From Vibrio algicola (GTDB taxonomy: Bacteria; Pseudomonadota; Gammaproteobacteria; Enterobacterales; Vibrionaceae): a DNA stretch of 64,000 nucleotides. A program made the translations under genes and the position numbers. The number at the start of each line of letters is the position of its first letter. The first letter of the stretch is position 1. Below the pieces are notes generated by a model. The model was given only the letters and a program-made list of their open reading frames with translations. It was not told the origin of the DNA and ran no database searches. The DNA lies in NCBI RefSeq assembly GCF_009601765.2, contig NZ_CP045700.1, positions 868,001 through 932,000 on the forward strand, in the 5' to 3' direction. Below are positions 43,702-53,337 of this stretch, piece by piece.

Positions 43702-45096
43702 ATGTCCATTCAACCACAGTCTTATCATCAAACCAATGCCAAGGGATCACATTTGCCCCCGAATCTATTCTCAAAAATGGCAAAATTGGCGCTGCCTGTC
43801 GCATTGCAGAGTGCATTAGTGGCGATCTTAGGATTAGCTGACGTATTAATGGTGAGCGACTTTGGTCAAAGCGCGACAGCAGCGGTTGGGATCGCATCTC
43901 GCTGGCATTTTGTGGCGATCATGATCATGGCGGCATTGGCTATTGCGACCGGATCGCTAGTGGCGCAATACTGGGGTAAAGACGACAAAAATACCGCCAA
44001 AACCGTTACCGTAATGTCTTTGAAGTTGGGCTCGATCATTATGATCCCAGTAACCTTATTATTGGTGGGTTTTTCTTCACAAATTATGCGTTTGCAAACA
44101 GATGATATGCAAGTGATCAACCAAGGGGCCGATTATTTACTTTATAGTCTGCCGTTATTAATGCTGACTCATTGGGTGATCACAGCCGAAGCCAGTTTAC
44201 GTTCTAGTGGTAATGCTATGCTGCCACTGATTTTAGCCGCCATCACGATTGCACTTAATATTGGCTTAAATATGTGGTTAATTCATGGCGGGTTGGGCGT
44301 ACCAGCGTTAGGTGTTGCGGGCGCGGCATTATCCACCACCATTGCACGCGTGGTTCAAGTTCTACTGATCTACTCAGTGTTAAAGTGGCAAAATCATTGG
44401 TTGATCATCAGCGATTATCAAAAGCGCCATCCGCGTTTATGGCAGTCGTATAAGAGCTTAGCCATTCCAACCACTTACAATGCCGTATTATGGGCATTTG
44501 GAACGCTCACTTACCAAACCATTTTTGGTCACATGGGCACTACTGAACTGGCAGTGTACAGCTTAATCGGACCGTTTGAAGGTCTATGCTACGCCGTTTT
44601 TATGGGCATTTCCGTTGCTTGCTCAGTGTTACTGGGTCAAGCCTTAGGACGTGATGAACACATACAAGCACAAGCAATGGCGAAATATTTTATTCGTTTT
44701 ATTTTCATCACTGGCATTATCGCGTGTGGGGTATTATTTTTTAATCGCGATAGTGTGATGCGCTTCTTAGAACTCGATAAACCAGCTCTATTTGATATAG
44801 CCCAACCCGCTTTTATTGTGATGAGTTTTGCAATTATTATCCGCATGACCAATATGTTGATCATTAACGGCATTTTACGCGCTGGTGGTGATAATCATTT
44901 TTGTCTGCGCATGGATTTTATTGCGATGTGGTTAGTGGGTATTCCACTTACCGCTTATGGCGCGTTCGTGGCAGACCTTAGCTTTGCATGGGTCTATTTA
45001 CTGATGATCACCGAAGAAGTGGTTAAATTTGGCTTATGCTTTAGCCGCTATTTGAAGAAAAAATGGATGAATAACTTAACTCTACAGACGGCATGA
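43702..45096 (+). CDS. MATE-family multidrug/metabolite exporter
   Basis: A 464-residue inner-membrane protein with about twelve helices in two homologous halves. The NorM-type signature features are present, such as QSALVAILGLADVLMVSDFG and PLLMLTHWVITAEASLRSSG, and helices near 130-210. MATE proteins export cationic drugs or metabolites by Na+ or H+ antiport. The ATG at 43702 follows GAGGAAAA; a TTG at 43696 is rejected. The divergent AraC-type gene probably controls it. Confidence 0.88.
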   Translation: MSIQPQSYHQTNAKGSHLPPNLFSKMAKLALPVALQSALVAILGLADVLMVSDFGQSATAAVGIASRWHFVAIMIMAALAIATGSLVAQYWGKDDKNTAKTVTVMSLKLGSIIMIPVTLLLVGFSSQIMRLQTDDMQVINQGADYLLYSLPLLMLTHWVITAEASLRSSGNAMLPLILAAITIALNIGLNMWLIHGGLGVPALGVAGAALSTTIARVVQVLLIYSVLKWQNHWLIISDYQKRHPRLWQSYKSLAIPTTYNAVLWAFGTLTYQTIFGHMGTTELAVYSLIGPFEGLCYAVFMGISVACSVLLGQALGRDEHIQAQAMAKYFIRFIFITGIIACGVLFFNRDSVMRFLELDKPALFDIAQPAFIVMSFAIIIRMTNMLIINGILRAGGDNHFCLRMDFIAMWLVGIPLTAYGAFVADLSFAWVYLLMITEEVVKFGLCFSRYLKKKWMNNLTLQTA

Positions 45097-45249
45097 AAAT
45101 CTAAATTTGATACATAAATTCATCCAATACATCCTGATGAGAGTTCAGTCGCATAATTAATGTGGATTGCCCTTTCATCCGTAACAGAGGTGTATTCCGA
45201 GTCAGGTTATGTTCATAATTTCCTCAGGCAAATTTTTTCTGAGATAGTT

Positions 45250-45552
45250 ATGTTGAAAAAACTGATATTTATCGCACTGGTCGCTTTGGCTGTATGGCAA
45301 TTTTATAATCCCAGCATAGAGCCTGAGATCTCCAAAGCTAAACCCACTATTGCCAGTTTTTTTGATATGGATACTCATTCATCTAATAGGCGTTCTCATA
45401 CCAAGCCCCACGGCATTTTCGAGTGCGATAATCGACAGTTGTGTACCGAAATGACCACTCAAGCAGAAGCGGCCTATTTTTATCAACATTGCCCCAATCA
45501 AAAAATCGCCCTAGATCCTGATGGTACACCTTGTGGTAAATATTTTGAGTGA
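45250..45552 (+). CDS. Membrane-anchored Excalibur-like small protein
   Basis: I start this at the ATG at 45250, giving 100 residues. The upstream 30 codons look non-coding. Residues 1-17 form a membrane anchor or uncleaved signal (MLKKLIFIALVALAVW). The C-terminal 45 residues hold CDNRQLCTEMTTQAEAAYF, then HCPNQKIALDPDGTPC, which fits the Excalibur Ca-binding pattern with four conserved Cys and DxDGxPC-like loop (here DPDG). The family is often secreted and linked to nucleases or cell envelope roles. Function here is unknown. Confidence 0.72.
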   Translation: MLKKLIFIALVALAVWQFYNPSIEPEISKAKPTIASFFDMDTHSSNRRSHTKPHGIFECDNRQLCTEMTTQAEAAYFYQHCPNQKIALDPDGTPCGKYFE

Positions 45553-45570
45553 TAGCCGTCCACACCACAT

Positions 45571-45613
45571 AAAAAAACCGAGTCTCTTTCTGGCCGGAAA
45601 GATAACTCGGTTA
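45571..45613 (-). terminator. Terminator of malQ
   Basis: AACCGAGT and ACTCGGTT form the stem, with a further CTTTC / GGAAAG inner pairing. On the minus strand a run of seven T follows, 76 bp after the malQ stop. Confidence 0.82.
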
Positions 45614-45688
45614 GGTAAAATATCTCTACCTGACAATCGGTGTTGCTATGCCTACTTTTTTTATTTTAAAAAGTAAACCTTGGCGCAT

Positions 45689-47875
45689 TTAACGGGTTTC
45701 GCGCGCGGCGGTTAAGTTTCGCTCCAGTGTTTGAATATCTTCACGCTCAAATAACGTATGCAAAGTAGAGGTCAATTTACGGCGCCAGTTTGGATATTCG
45801 TCCATGGTGCCAGGAATATTGACCGGCGTATCCATTTCAAGCCAGTCTTCTAACTGTAAACTCAATAACGCGCTCGAACCGCTCGCCATATGAATTTGCA
45901 TTGCTTCGCTTAACTCTCGATTAATCATCACATTACCATCCTCATCTCGCGCCACTTCAGGCAAACGATCATGGGTAATTAATGTGTCAATAATATGACT
46001 ACGACGGGTCTTTCGATCATCAAAAAGTACTTGTAATTGTTTAGGATCGGGATACAAGCCAATCTCTTCACCCAGAGTTAAATCCGCACTGTTCCAAAAA
46101 CCGCGCAAGGTCGGCATATCATGAGTACACAATGCAGTCATCGATTGCGACTTGTATTTATTAGGCGCGATATACTCACCACTTTCTTCGGTTTCAAAGA
46201 AAAAAACCTTGTATGAGTGAATACCAGCATCATTAAGTTTTTCAACAATTTCTTCCGGCACGGTACCAAGATCTTCGCCGATAACGGTACATTGGTTACG
46301 GTGACTTTCTAACGCTAATATCGACATAAGATCATCAACGGGATAGTACATATACGCCCCATCTTTGGCGGTTTTGCCTTTTGGGATCCACCACAGGCGC
46401 AATAAACCTAGCACATGATCTATTCGCAACGCGCCACAGTGACGCATATTAGCTTGCAATAAATCAATAAACGGTTGGTACGCTTTAGCTTTCAGTTGAT
46501 ACGGGTTAAACGGTGGTAAACCCCAGTTTTGCCCTAGTGGACCAAAAATATCGGGCGGCGCACCAATGCTAACATCTTGGCAAAGCGCCTCATGATCCGC
46601 CCAGGTTTCTGCGCCAGAATCACATACCCCCACCGCCAAATCGCGGTATAAGCCCATCACCATTTTTTTGTCTTGTGCCAGTGTTTGTACCTGATTTAGC
46701 TGCTCATCTGCTAGCCATTGCAGGTACATAAAGAGTTGCACCTTATCTTTATTTTTTGCGATAAACGTTTGTACATCAGCATGATCAAAGTGTTGATATT
46801 TTTCTTCAAAAACCGGCCATCCCCAAACAGAATCATCCTGCGCTTTTAACTCATCATGCAACGCATCAAATGCCGCTTGATGCACTAAACTGTCGCCGCC
46901 TTGCTCTATAAAGGCTAAAAATTGCTGCGCGCGTTCCGTATCTAGCTCCAGCTCCTGGGTGACAAAAGTGCGGTATAACTCAGGTAACACCGCCATTTTC
47001 AAGGCTGAAACTTCAGTGTAATCGACCCATTTTTTATCTCGGTTGACTTGTAAGCGTTGCTGGAATTCAGCCGTGGCAACCATCGTATTCGCTACCTCAC
47101 TGTGAGAAAACTCAGGTACCGCTTCAACATCAATGTACATCACATTCAACCAGCGGCGAGAAGAAGGGCTATACGGGCTTGCTCCTTCTGGGTTGGCAGG
47201 AAAAAGGGAGTGGATCGGATTTAAACCAACAAAATCGCCACCTCCATCTGCAATGTTACCCACTAAGTATTTAAGATCGGTAAAGTCGCCAATTCCCCAG
47301 TTAGTTTCCGAAGTCACAGAATAAAGCTGAATACTTGGTCCCCATAAGCGTTGACCTTCAACCAATTCAGGTTGCTTAAAACACGCGGCCGGTGTGATGA
47401 TCAATGTCATTTCAAACGGCTTGTTGCGTCGTTTACGCGTTAATGTCAATTGATGATAACCAAGCGGTAGGGTATTCGAGAGTGAAAAAATCAAATACCC
47501 TTCTTGTTGACGGTGATCTTCGACTACTTGAGATTCTAAATACCCATCAAAGACTTGACCTTGTTCGGTAGTAACTTGCCATGAAAATTCACTCACTCGT
47601 GCAGACGCGGCAATATACAATTTGATATGAACATCTTTGCCTTGATGAACCACTTGCACACTCGGCAGTACATCCACTTTACTACGTTGCTCTGCCTGAG
47701 CTAATAATAGTGTTTCATCATCGGTGTTATAGCCTAATGCTTGTAATAATTCATCAATTGTAGTGTCACACACATAGGCCTCATCGCCCCATGCACTAAT
47801 GTAGCGATCCACAATCCCTTCTTGCGCCGCCACTTGTTTTAAGACCGTTTGAGACGGTGTGTTTGAATTTTGCAT
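45689..47875 (-). CDS. malQ: 4-alpha-glucanotransferase (amylomaltase)
   Basis: MalQ (GH77) transfers maltosyl and longer units between maltodextrins, releasing glucose in the cytoplasm. Catalytic residues lie in ALRIDHVLGLLRLWWIP (nucleophile Asp, near 480), VIGEDLGTVPEEI (acid/base Glu) and CTHDMPTLRGFW (Asp). An N-terminal beta-domain of about 150 residues, as in other Vibrio enzymes, makes it 728 residues from the ATG at 47875, which has GGAG six bases upstream. It is transcribed away from malT, and no malP (maltodextrin phosphorylase) gene is adjacent, unlike in E. coli. Confidence 0.94.
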   Translation of the reverse strand: MQNSNTPSQTVLKQVAAQEGIVDRYISAWGDEAYVCDTTIDELLQALGYNTDDETLLLAQAEQRSKVDVLPSVQVVHQGKDVHIKLYIAASARVSEFSWQVTTEQGQVFDGYLESQVVEDHRQQEGYLIFSLSNTLPLGYHQLTLTRKRRNKPFEMTLIITPAACFKQPELVEGQRLWGPSIQLYSVTSETNWGIGDFTDLKYLVGNIADGGGDFVGLNPIHSLFPANPEGASPYSPSSRRWLNVMYIDVEAVPEFSHSEVANTMVATAEFQQRLQVNRDKKWVDYTEVSALKMAVLPELYRTFVTQELELDTERAQQFLAFIEQGGDSLVHQAAFDALHDELKAQDDSVWGWPVFEEKYQHFDHADVQTFIAKNKDKVQLFMYLQWLADEQLNQVQTLAQDKKMVMGLYRDLAVGVCDSGAETWADHEALCQDVSIGAPPDIFGPLGQNWGLPPFNPYQLKAKAYQPFIDLLQANMRHCGALRIDHVLGLLRLWWIPKGKTAKDGAYMYYPVDDLMSILALESHRNQCTVIGEDLGTVPEEIVEKLNDAGIHSYKVFFFETEESGEYIAPNKYKSQSMTALCTHDMPTLRGFWNSADLTLGEEIGLYPDPKQLQVLFDDRKTRRSHIIDTLITHDRLPEVARDEDGNVMINRELSEAMQIHMASGSSALLSLQLEDWLEMDTPVNIPGTMDEYPNWRRKLTSTLHTLFEREDIQTLERNLTAARETR

Positions 47876-47979
47876 TGAGTGCTCCATCGGCAATATTTCG
47901 AATTCGAGAAAGACTCAGATCCGAATCAATCATCATATTTTCCATTTGAGATAAGTTTGCCGATAAATTTGAGCACTCA

Positions 47980-48030
47980 CATCCTCCTTAAAATCATGCC
48001 AAAGGGAGGAGTGTTGGGGCGTAGAGAAGG
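47980..48030. promoter_or_regulatory. Candidate MalT boxes between malQ and malT
   Basis: Plus-strand AGGGAGGAGT at 48003-48012 is close to the MalT box GGGGA(T/G)GAGG (8 of 10). An opposite-strand TAAGGAGGAT at 47981-47990 and GGGGCGTAGAGA at about 48017-48028 lie beside it. The last motif recurs upstream of malE. Confidence 0.5.
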
Positions 48031-48304
48031 AGAGCACTGAACAAAGTGAGATCTAGAGCAAAAAACACCATCAAAATTCAAACAAGGTCACATAACAACG
48101 CGACTTACATGATAATTTGATATGAAACTGACTCGGTAGATTCATCAATAAAAACACCAAAACTTGATCTGTATTACAGATTAATACTAACCAGAACATG
48201 CTAGGCTACTCACACACACTTAAAGTGAAATCAGCTATCACAGAATAGCGACCTAAAAACAATGTACTATTTTTCGCTGCTGACCAAAGAGAATAAAAAC
48301 TACC
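48031..48304. other. Leader region of malT
   Basis: This 274-bp stretch separates the MalT-box cluster from the malT start. I see AT-rich promoter-like sequence near 48180-48230 but no definite CRP site, riboswitch or small gene. Confidence 0.4.
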
Positions 48305-51022
48305 ATGTGGATACCTTCCAAACTCAATCGCCCTGCCCGTTTACACAATGCTATTTTGCGCTCACGCTTACTCGAAGCACTGACGCATGCGCCTTATTAT
48401 AAATTAGTATTATTTCGCTCTCCGGCAGGCTATGGCAAAACCACAATGGCTGCCCAATGGTTGAACAATCACCCTAATCTGGGTTGGTTTAATATCGATG
48501 ACAGTGATAATGACATTTTCCGCTTTGCTAACTACTTTCTGCAAGCATTCAATAAAGCCACCGACCAAGCTTGCCCTAACACTCAAGCGATTGCTGAACG
48601 TCGTCAATTTGCTAATTTGACCAGTTTATTTAGCGAATTATTTGCCGAGTTTGGTTTTAATGACACTCAAAGCTATGTGGTGCTCGATGACTATCATTTG
48701 ATCACCAACGATGAAATTCATGAAGGCATGCGTTTTTTACTCAAGCACATGCCCGATAACATTACCATTGTGGTCACCAGTCGCACTCATCCGCCCTTAA
48801 ATATTGCCAATTTACGCGTGCGTGATCAGCTGATTGAAGTGGACCATTCATTGCTGGCCTTTGATCAAGAAGAAACCACCCGCTTCTTCCAAAAACGCAT
48901 TGCCGATAATCAATATGAATCGCAAGTATTAGAATCGCTGCGCACTCAGGTAGAAGGTTGGGCATCGGCGCTGCAGTTAATCGCGCTACACGTACAGCAA
49001 TTCCCTGGCGCATTAGAAAACTCAGCGGTATCAATTGCCAATTTCAATCAAGAGCATATTTGGGATTACTTAGCGGAAGAGGTATTTGATCAACTCAGCT
49101 CCGAGCTACAAACGTTCTTATTACAATGCTCGGTATTAGATATATTCAATGCCGAACTGGTCACAGAGTTAACCGGTCGAGCCGATTCATTAGCCATGCT
49201 CGACTCACTTAATCGTTACGGTTTATTTGTCCAACCACTAAAAGGGGCCGACAATTGGTATCGATTCCACCACCTCTTCGCCGATTTTTTACGCCACCGT
49301 CGTTATTCCCAAATGCCCGAACAACGTAATCAGTTACACACCAATGCCGCCAAAGCGTGGTTAAAACAAAACCAACCACAAAGCGCCTTAATGCACGCGC
49401 AAAAAGTGGCCAATGATGATTTATTGTGTGACATATTAAATCAGTATGGTTGGCAGATGTTTAACCATGGTGAATTGAGTACGCTTGAAAAGGCAATCCA
49501 AACCTTAAGCGATGATGCTTTATTTAGCTCTCCGAGATTGTGTTTACTTCGCGCATGGTTGGCGCAGAGCCAACATAGGTACAACCAAGTTGCCGATTTA
49601 ATATTAGAAGCTGAAGAGAAGCTCGCCGCACGAAGCATCGAATTAACCGATGCTCAAGTTGGGGAGTTTAAAGCACTGACCGCACAAGTTGCGATCAATC
49701 AAAATCGCCCTGAATTTGCTCTAGAAACCGCCGAATTTGCTTTGCTGCAATTACCTAAAACCAGCATCCTCAGTTGCATTGTCGCGACCTCGGTAATTGG
49801 TGAAGTTTACCACTGTATTGGTCAATTAGATCGTGCACTTGAAATGATGCAACAAACCGAGATCATGGCGCGAGAAGCAAAAGTCTACCCGCAAACCTTG
49901 TGGGCAATTCTGCAGCAAAGTGAAATACAATTGGCGCGAGGCTACGGTCAAGCGGCATTTGAACTTCTCACTCGAGCTGAGCTATTAATTAAAGAACAGC
50001 AATTGCATCAACTGCCTTTGCATGAGTTTATGCTGAGAATCAAAGCGCAAATTTTATGGTGCTGGAATCGCTTAGATGAAGCAGAACAATGCGCACATGC
50101 TAGCTTAGATGTACTCGCCCCATACGAAATTGACAAGTCGCTACAGTCTTATTCAATGCTAGCGCGCATTGCTATCTCTCGTGGTGAGTTAGACAAGGCG
50201 GCTCGTTATTTAGACACCTGTACCCAACTCAAAACCAGTAATCAATATCATATCGATTGGCGCGCCAATGCAGACTACAGTAACTTACTCTATTGGGATG
50301 CCACTCAGGATAATGAAGCCATTACACAGTGGTTAAAAAACAGTGAAGAGCCGACCGAGGCGGAGAATCATTTTCAGCAGTTACAATGGCGTAATATTGC
50401 CAGAGCCTGTATGGCAACCGGAGATTTAACCCGAGCAGACGCGGTTTTATCTAAGCTACAACATGCAGCTCAAGCCCATAAATTAGTGTCCGATCGCAAC
50501 CGAAACTTAGTGCTTGAAGCCGCATTAGCGACATTAAAGGATGATAAAGCACAAGCCATGCAGCATATAAAGGAAGCGCTCACACTGACCAATAGCACCG
50601 GTATGATTGGCGACTTTTTATGTAGCCGCCAATACGTACTGCCTCTTTTAAAAACCTTAAGCCAAGATAAGCAACTGGCTGAACTTGAGCAGCACCGAGC
50701 ACATAGTTTAATTCAGTTAATGTCGAGTAAAGAGCACACTCGCGCCGTGCATTTTGATGAAGCGTTTGTCGAAAAACTGCTTAATCATCCAGATATTCCA
50801 GAGCTGATCCGTACCAGTCCGCTGACTCAACGAGAATGGCAAGTATTAGGCTTAATTTATGTTGGCTTTAGTAATGATCAAATTGCATCCGAGTTTGATG
50901 TCGCCCCGACCACCATCAAAACTCACATTCGCAATTTGTATCAAAAAATGGGATTAGAAAACCGCCAGCACGCGATTCGCACCGCCGAGCATTTGATTCA
51001 TTTGATGGGGTTTGCGGCGTAA
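48305..51022 (+). CDS. malT: Maltose regulon activator MalT
   Basis: A 905-residue STAND-class ATP-dependent activator. Walker A SPAGYGKTT lies near 39-47 in the nucleotide-binding domain, VVLDDYHLI is the Walker B region, a winged-helix and a long superhelical repeat region follow (about 430-800), and the C-terminus (about 840-900) is a LuxR-type helix-turn-helix with LTQREWQVLGLIYVGFSND. In E. coli it is switched on by maltotriose and ATP. Length matches the 901 residues of E. coli MalT. It is expected to act on malQ, malEFG and malK here. Confidence 0.95.
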   Translation: MWIPSKLNRPARLHNAILRSRLLEALTHAPYYKLVLFRSPAGYGKTTMAAQWLNNHPNLGWFNIDDSDNDIFRFANYFLQAFNKATDQACPNTQAIAERRQFANLTSLFSELFAEFGFNDTQSYVVLDDYHLITNDEIHEGMRFLLKHMPDNITIVVTSRTHPPLNIANLRVRDQLIEVDHSLLAFDQEETTRFFQKRIADNQYESQVLESLRTQVEGWASALQLIALHVQQFPGALENSAVSIANFNQEHIWDYLAEEVFDQLSSELQTFLLQCSVLDIFNAELVTELTGRADSLAMLDSLNRYGLFVQPLKGADNWYRFHHLFADFLRHRRYSQMPEQRNQLHTNAAKAWLKQNQPQSALMHAQKVANDDLLCDILNQYGWQMFNHGELSTLEKAIQTLSDDALFSSPRLCLLRAWLAQSQHRYNQVADLILEAEEKLAARSIELTDAQVGEFKALTAQVAINQNRPEFALETAEFALLQLPKTSILSCIVATSVIGEVYHCIGQLDRALEMMQQTEIMAREAKVYPQTLWAILQQSEIQLARGYGQAAFELLTRAELLIKEQQLHQLPLHEFMLRIKAQILWCWNRLDEAEQCAHASLDVLAPYEIDKSLQSYSMLARIAISRGELDKAARYLDTCTQLKTSNQYHIDWRANADYSNLLYWDATQDNEAITQWLKNSEEPTEAENHFQQLQWRNIARACMATGDLTRADAVLSKLQHAAQAHKLVSDRNRNLVLEAALATLKDDKAQAMQHIKEALTLTNSTGMIGDFLCSRQYVLPLLKTLSQDKQLAELEQHRAHSLIQLMSSKEHTRAVHFDEAFVEKLLNHPDIPELIRTSPLTQREWQVLGLIYVGFSNDQIASEFDVAPTTIKTHIRNLYQKMGLENRQHAIRTAEHLIHLMGFAA

Positions 51023-51056
51023 CTTTTTGGCGTAACAATGACGGTTTAGATTATCA

Positions 51057-51090
51057 AAAAAACGCCACAGACTTAAAATCTGTGGCGTTG
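51057..51090 (+). terminator. Terminator after malT (ACGCCACAGA-type hairpin)
   Basis: AACGCCACAGA and TCTGTGGCGTT form an 11-bp stem with a 7-base loop. Near-identical hairpins are found at 53263-53294 and 57965-57995. Confidence 0.82.
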
Positions 51091-51120
51091 GTTATTTATA
51101 ATCTACATTCTTAATTAGAA

Positions 51121-52008
51121 TCAAGGCGCTAATATCAACTTATCTTGAATAAAATCCAAGAACAGCGAAATCCTCGACGCTAAGGCGCTTTGTTTATAGT
51201 ACACCGCTTGTATTGATTCTCTTCGGTTGGGATGCTGAATCGCGCTGGGTAATATTTCAATTAAAGTCCCAGCCTCAAGTTCTTTGTGGATCATGTAATA
51301 AGACAGCGCTGTCACTCCCATCCCATTGACGCACAATTGCTTAATTATTTCACCGCTGCTCGCATGAAGCTCAAATGTTAAAGGATTATGCGCATGTTTG
51401 AAGTGCCAGTTATTAAGGTGAGATGCCTGAGAAAAGCCGAGGAGAGTATGTGTTGATAATTGCTTAATGTTCATTGGTGTACCATTAGCTTGCAAATAAT
51501 CAGGGCTTGCCACCACCATTAATGGGCTTTGACCTAACACTCGGGCGTGCAAGGTGGAATCTTGCAAATCGCCAATACGAATGGCGACATCAACTTTATT
51601 ATCTAATAAATCGACCACTCTATCATTGGTCGTGAGTTCTAATTCGACTTTTGGATACATCTTCCTAAATTCGGGTAAGAGCGCGACCAATTGATGGCTA
51701 ATAAATGCAAATGCAGCATCGATTCTTAACTTACCAACCGGCTCCGTTTGATGAGAACGTAAATGTTGCCTCCCCTGTTCAATCGTATTTATAGCTTGTT
51801 GCGCATAGCCTTTAAATGCCGTCCCCTCTTCAGTTATCACAAGTTTTCTCGTTGTACGATTAAATAAAGTCGTATCTAATTGCTTTTCCAGCCTTGAAAT
51901 CGCTCTCGATAATGTCGCTATCTGCACGCCTTCTTTCACCGAGGCTTTCGAAAAGCTTTCACTTTCTGCTATAGCCAAAAAAGCCAATAAATCTTCCGTT
52001 TTAATCAT
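51121..52008 (-). CDS. LysR-family transcriptional regulator
   Basis: A 295-residue LysR-type regulator. The N-terminal winged helix-turn-helix is seen in FLAIAESESFSKASVKEGVQ and ATLSRAISRLEKQLDTTLF, and a type-2 periplasmic-binding-like effector domain follows. It is divergent from the ene-reductase gene (146 bp between starts), and that intergenic region holds a 7-bp inverted repeat typical of LysR sites. The control of the ene-reductase by this protein is inferred from the arrangement. The effector may be a quinone or other electrophile, but this is not shown. Confidence 0.9.
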   Translation of the reverse strand: MIKTEDLLAFLAIAESESFSKASVKEGVQIATLSRAISRLEKQLDTTLFNRTTRKLVITEEGTAFKGYAQQAINTIEQGRQHLRSHQTEPVGKLRIDAAFAFISHQLVALLPEFRKMYPKVELELTTNDRVVDLLDNKVDVAIRIGDLQDSTLHARVLGQSPLMVVASPDYLQANGTPMNIKQLSTHTLLGFSQASHLNNWHFKHAHNPLTFELHASSGEIIKQLCVNGMGVTALSYYMIHKELEAGTLIEILPSAIQHPNRRESIQAVYYKQSALASRISLFLDFIQDKLILAP

Positions 52009-52047
52009 TCAAGGATGCTCATCTAAATACCGTCATAAAAGAATATA

Positions 52048-52097
52048 ACTTTTGCATATTAATCAAAAGTAATTTGTCTCTTTTGCTATTAATGAAA
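52048..52097. promoter_or_regulatory. Candidate LysR operator
   Basis: ACTTTTG (52048-52054) and CAAAAGT (52064-52070) form a perfect 7-bp inverted repeat with a 9-bp spacer. A partial copy, CTTTTGCTATTAATGAAAA, starts near 52079. Two tandem sites of this kind are common at LysR-controlled divergent promoters. Confidence 0.6.
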
Positions 52098-52154
52098 ATA
52101 TAGACCTCTGATACCATACTTGTCATTCGCATCACGAGATAAAATAGGATTCCC

Positions 52155-53240
52155 ATGAAAAACGATCTTTTTAGCCCCATTCAACTGGGCGATTTAACCT
52201 TAAATAACCGTATTGTCATGCCACCGATGACACGATCTCGCGCTAAAAATGGTTGCGCGAATGCAATGATGGCCGAATATTACGCTCAACGTGCTGAAGC
52301 TGGCCTTATCATTTCAGAAGGTACGCAAATTTCTCAACTTGGCCAAGGCTACGCATGGACACCTGGGATCTATACCCCCGATCAAATACAAGGTTGGAAA
52401 TTAGTGACTGACGCCGTACATGCAAAAGGCGGTAAGATTTTTGCTCAACTTTGGCATGTTGGCCGAGTCACTCACCCAAGTAACACTGGTGGTATTCAAC
52501 CAATATCATCCAGCGAACAAGCCGCAAAAAATGTGACTGTCTTTATTGATGAAGCCAATCAACCAAACTTTGTCGATACAGTGCTACCACGAGCCATGAC
52601 ACAAGATGATATTGAACACGTTAAAGCAGAATTTCACCAAGCTGCATTAAATGCATTAGAAGCGGGTTTTGATGGTGTTGAATTACATGCTGCCAATGGA
52701 TATTTAGTCAATCAATTTATCGATTCAGAAGCCAATCTTCGTGATGATGAATACGGCGGTAGCACAGAAAATCGTTTACGCTTCTTAGGCGAAGTGGTTG
52801 ATCAACTAGTAGCAGTAGTAGGTAAAGATCGTGTTGGCGTTCGCCTTGCTCCATTTACTTGCTTAAATGGCACCATAGATTCAGATCCTGATACCACTTA
52901 TATTGAAGCGGCAAAATTACTCAACAGTAAAGGTATTGCTTATATTCATATTGCTGAAGTCGATTGGGATGATGCACCAGATACTCCAGAGTCCTTTAAG
53001 AAAAACTTACGTAAAGCTTTCGATCAAACGATCATTTTAGCTGGAAAATATAACCCAGAAAAAGCACAACTTGCATTAGAGCAAGGTTATGCTGATATGG
53101 TGGCCTTTGGTCGACCTTTTATATCAAACCCAGATCTCGTCAGTCGTATCAAACATCAGTATCCATTAACCGCTCATAACCCAGAGACGTTGTTTGGCGG
53201 TGATGAAAAAGGCTTAACAGATTATGCGACTTATCAGTAA
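52155..53240 (+). CDS. Ene-reductase of the Old Yellow Enzyme family (NemA-like)
   Basis: A 361-residue FMN-dependent alkene reductase. The TIM-barrel blocks are NNRIVMPPMTRSRAKNG, EYYAQRAEAGLIISEGTQIS, FAQLWHVGRVTHPSN and the substrate-binding His/Asn in VELHAANGYLVNQFID, then DDEYGGSTENRLRF. The enzyme reduces activated double bonds, such as quinones, nitro compounds or N-ethylmaleimide, with NAD(P)H. It should not be confused with 2,4-dienoyl-CoA reductase, since it lacks the Fe-S domain. Probably controlled by the divergent LysR protein. Confidence 0.9.
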   Translation: MKNDLFSPIQLGDLTLNNRIVMPPMTRSRAKNGCANAMMAEYYAQRAEAGLIISEGTQISQLGQGYAWTPGIYTPDQIQGWKLVTDAVHAKGGKIFAQLWHVGRVTHPSNTGGIQPISSSEQAAKNVTVFIDEANQPNFVDTVLPRAMTQDDIEHVKAEFHQAALNALEAGFDGVELHAANGYLVNQFIDSEANLRDDEYGGSTENRLRFLGEVVDQLVAVVGKDRVGVRLAPFTCLNGTIDSDPDTTYIEAAKLLNSKGIAYIHIAEVDWDDAPDTPESFKKNLRKAFDQTIILAGKYNPEKAQLALEQGYADMVAFGRPFISNPDLVSRIKHQYPLTAHNPETLFGGDEKGLTDYATYQ

Positions 53241-53262
53241 TAGCCCCAAAGCTTGAATAATC

Positions 53263-53294
53263 AAACGCCACAGACTTAACATCTATGGCGTTTG
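53263..53294 (+). terminator. Terminator after the ene-reductase gene
   Basis: AAACGCCACAGA and TCTATGGCGTTT form a stem with one mismatch; the T-rich sequence TTGTTGTTTTTC follows. It is a sister of the hairpins at 51057 and 57965. Confidence 0.78.
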
Positions 53295-53337
53295 TTGTTT
53301 TTCTTTCTTTTCTTCATATATCACCATCAAGCAAACC

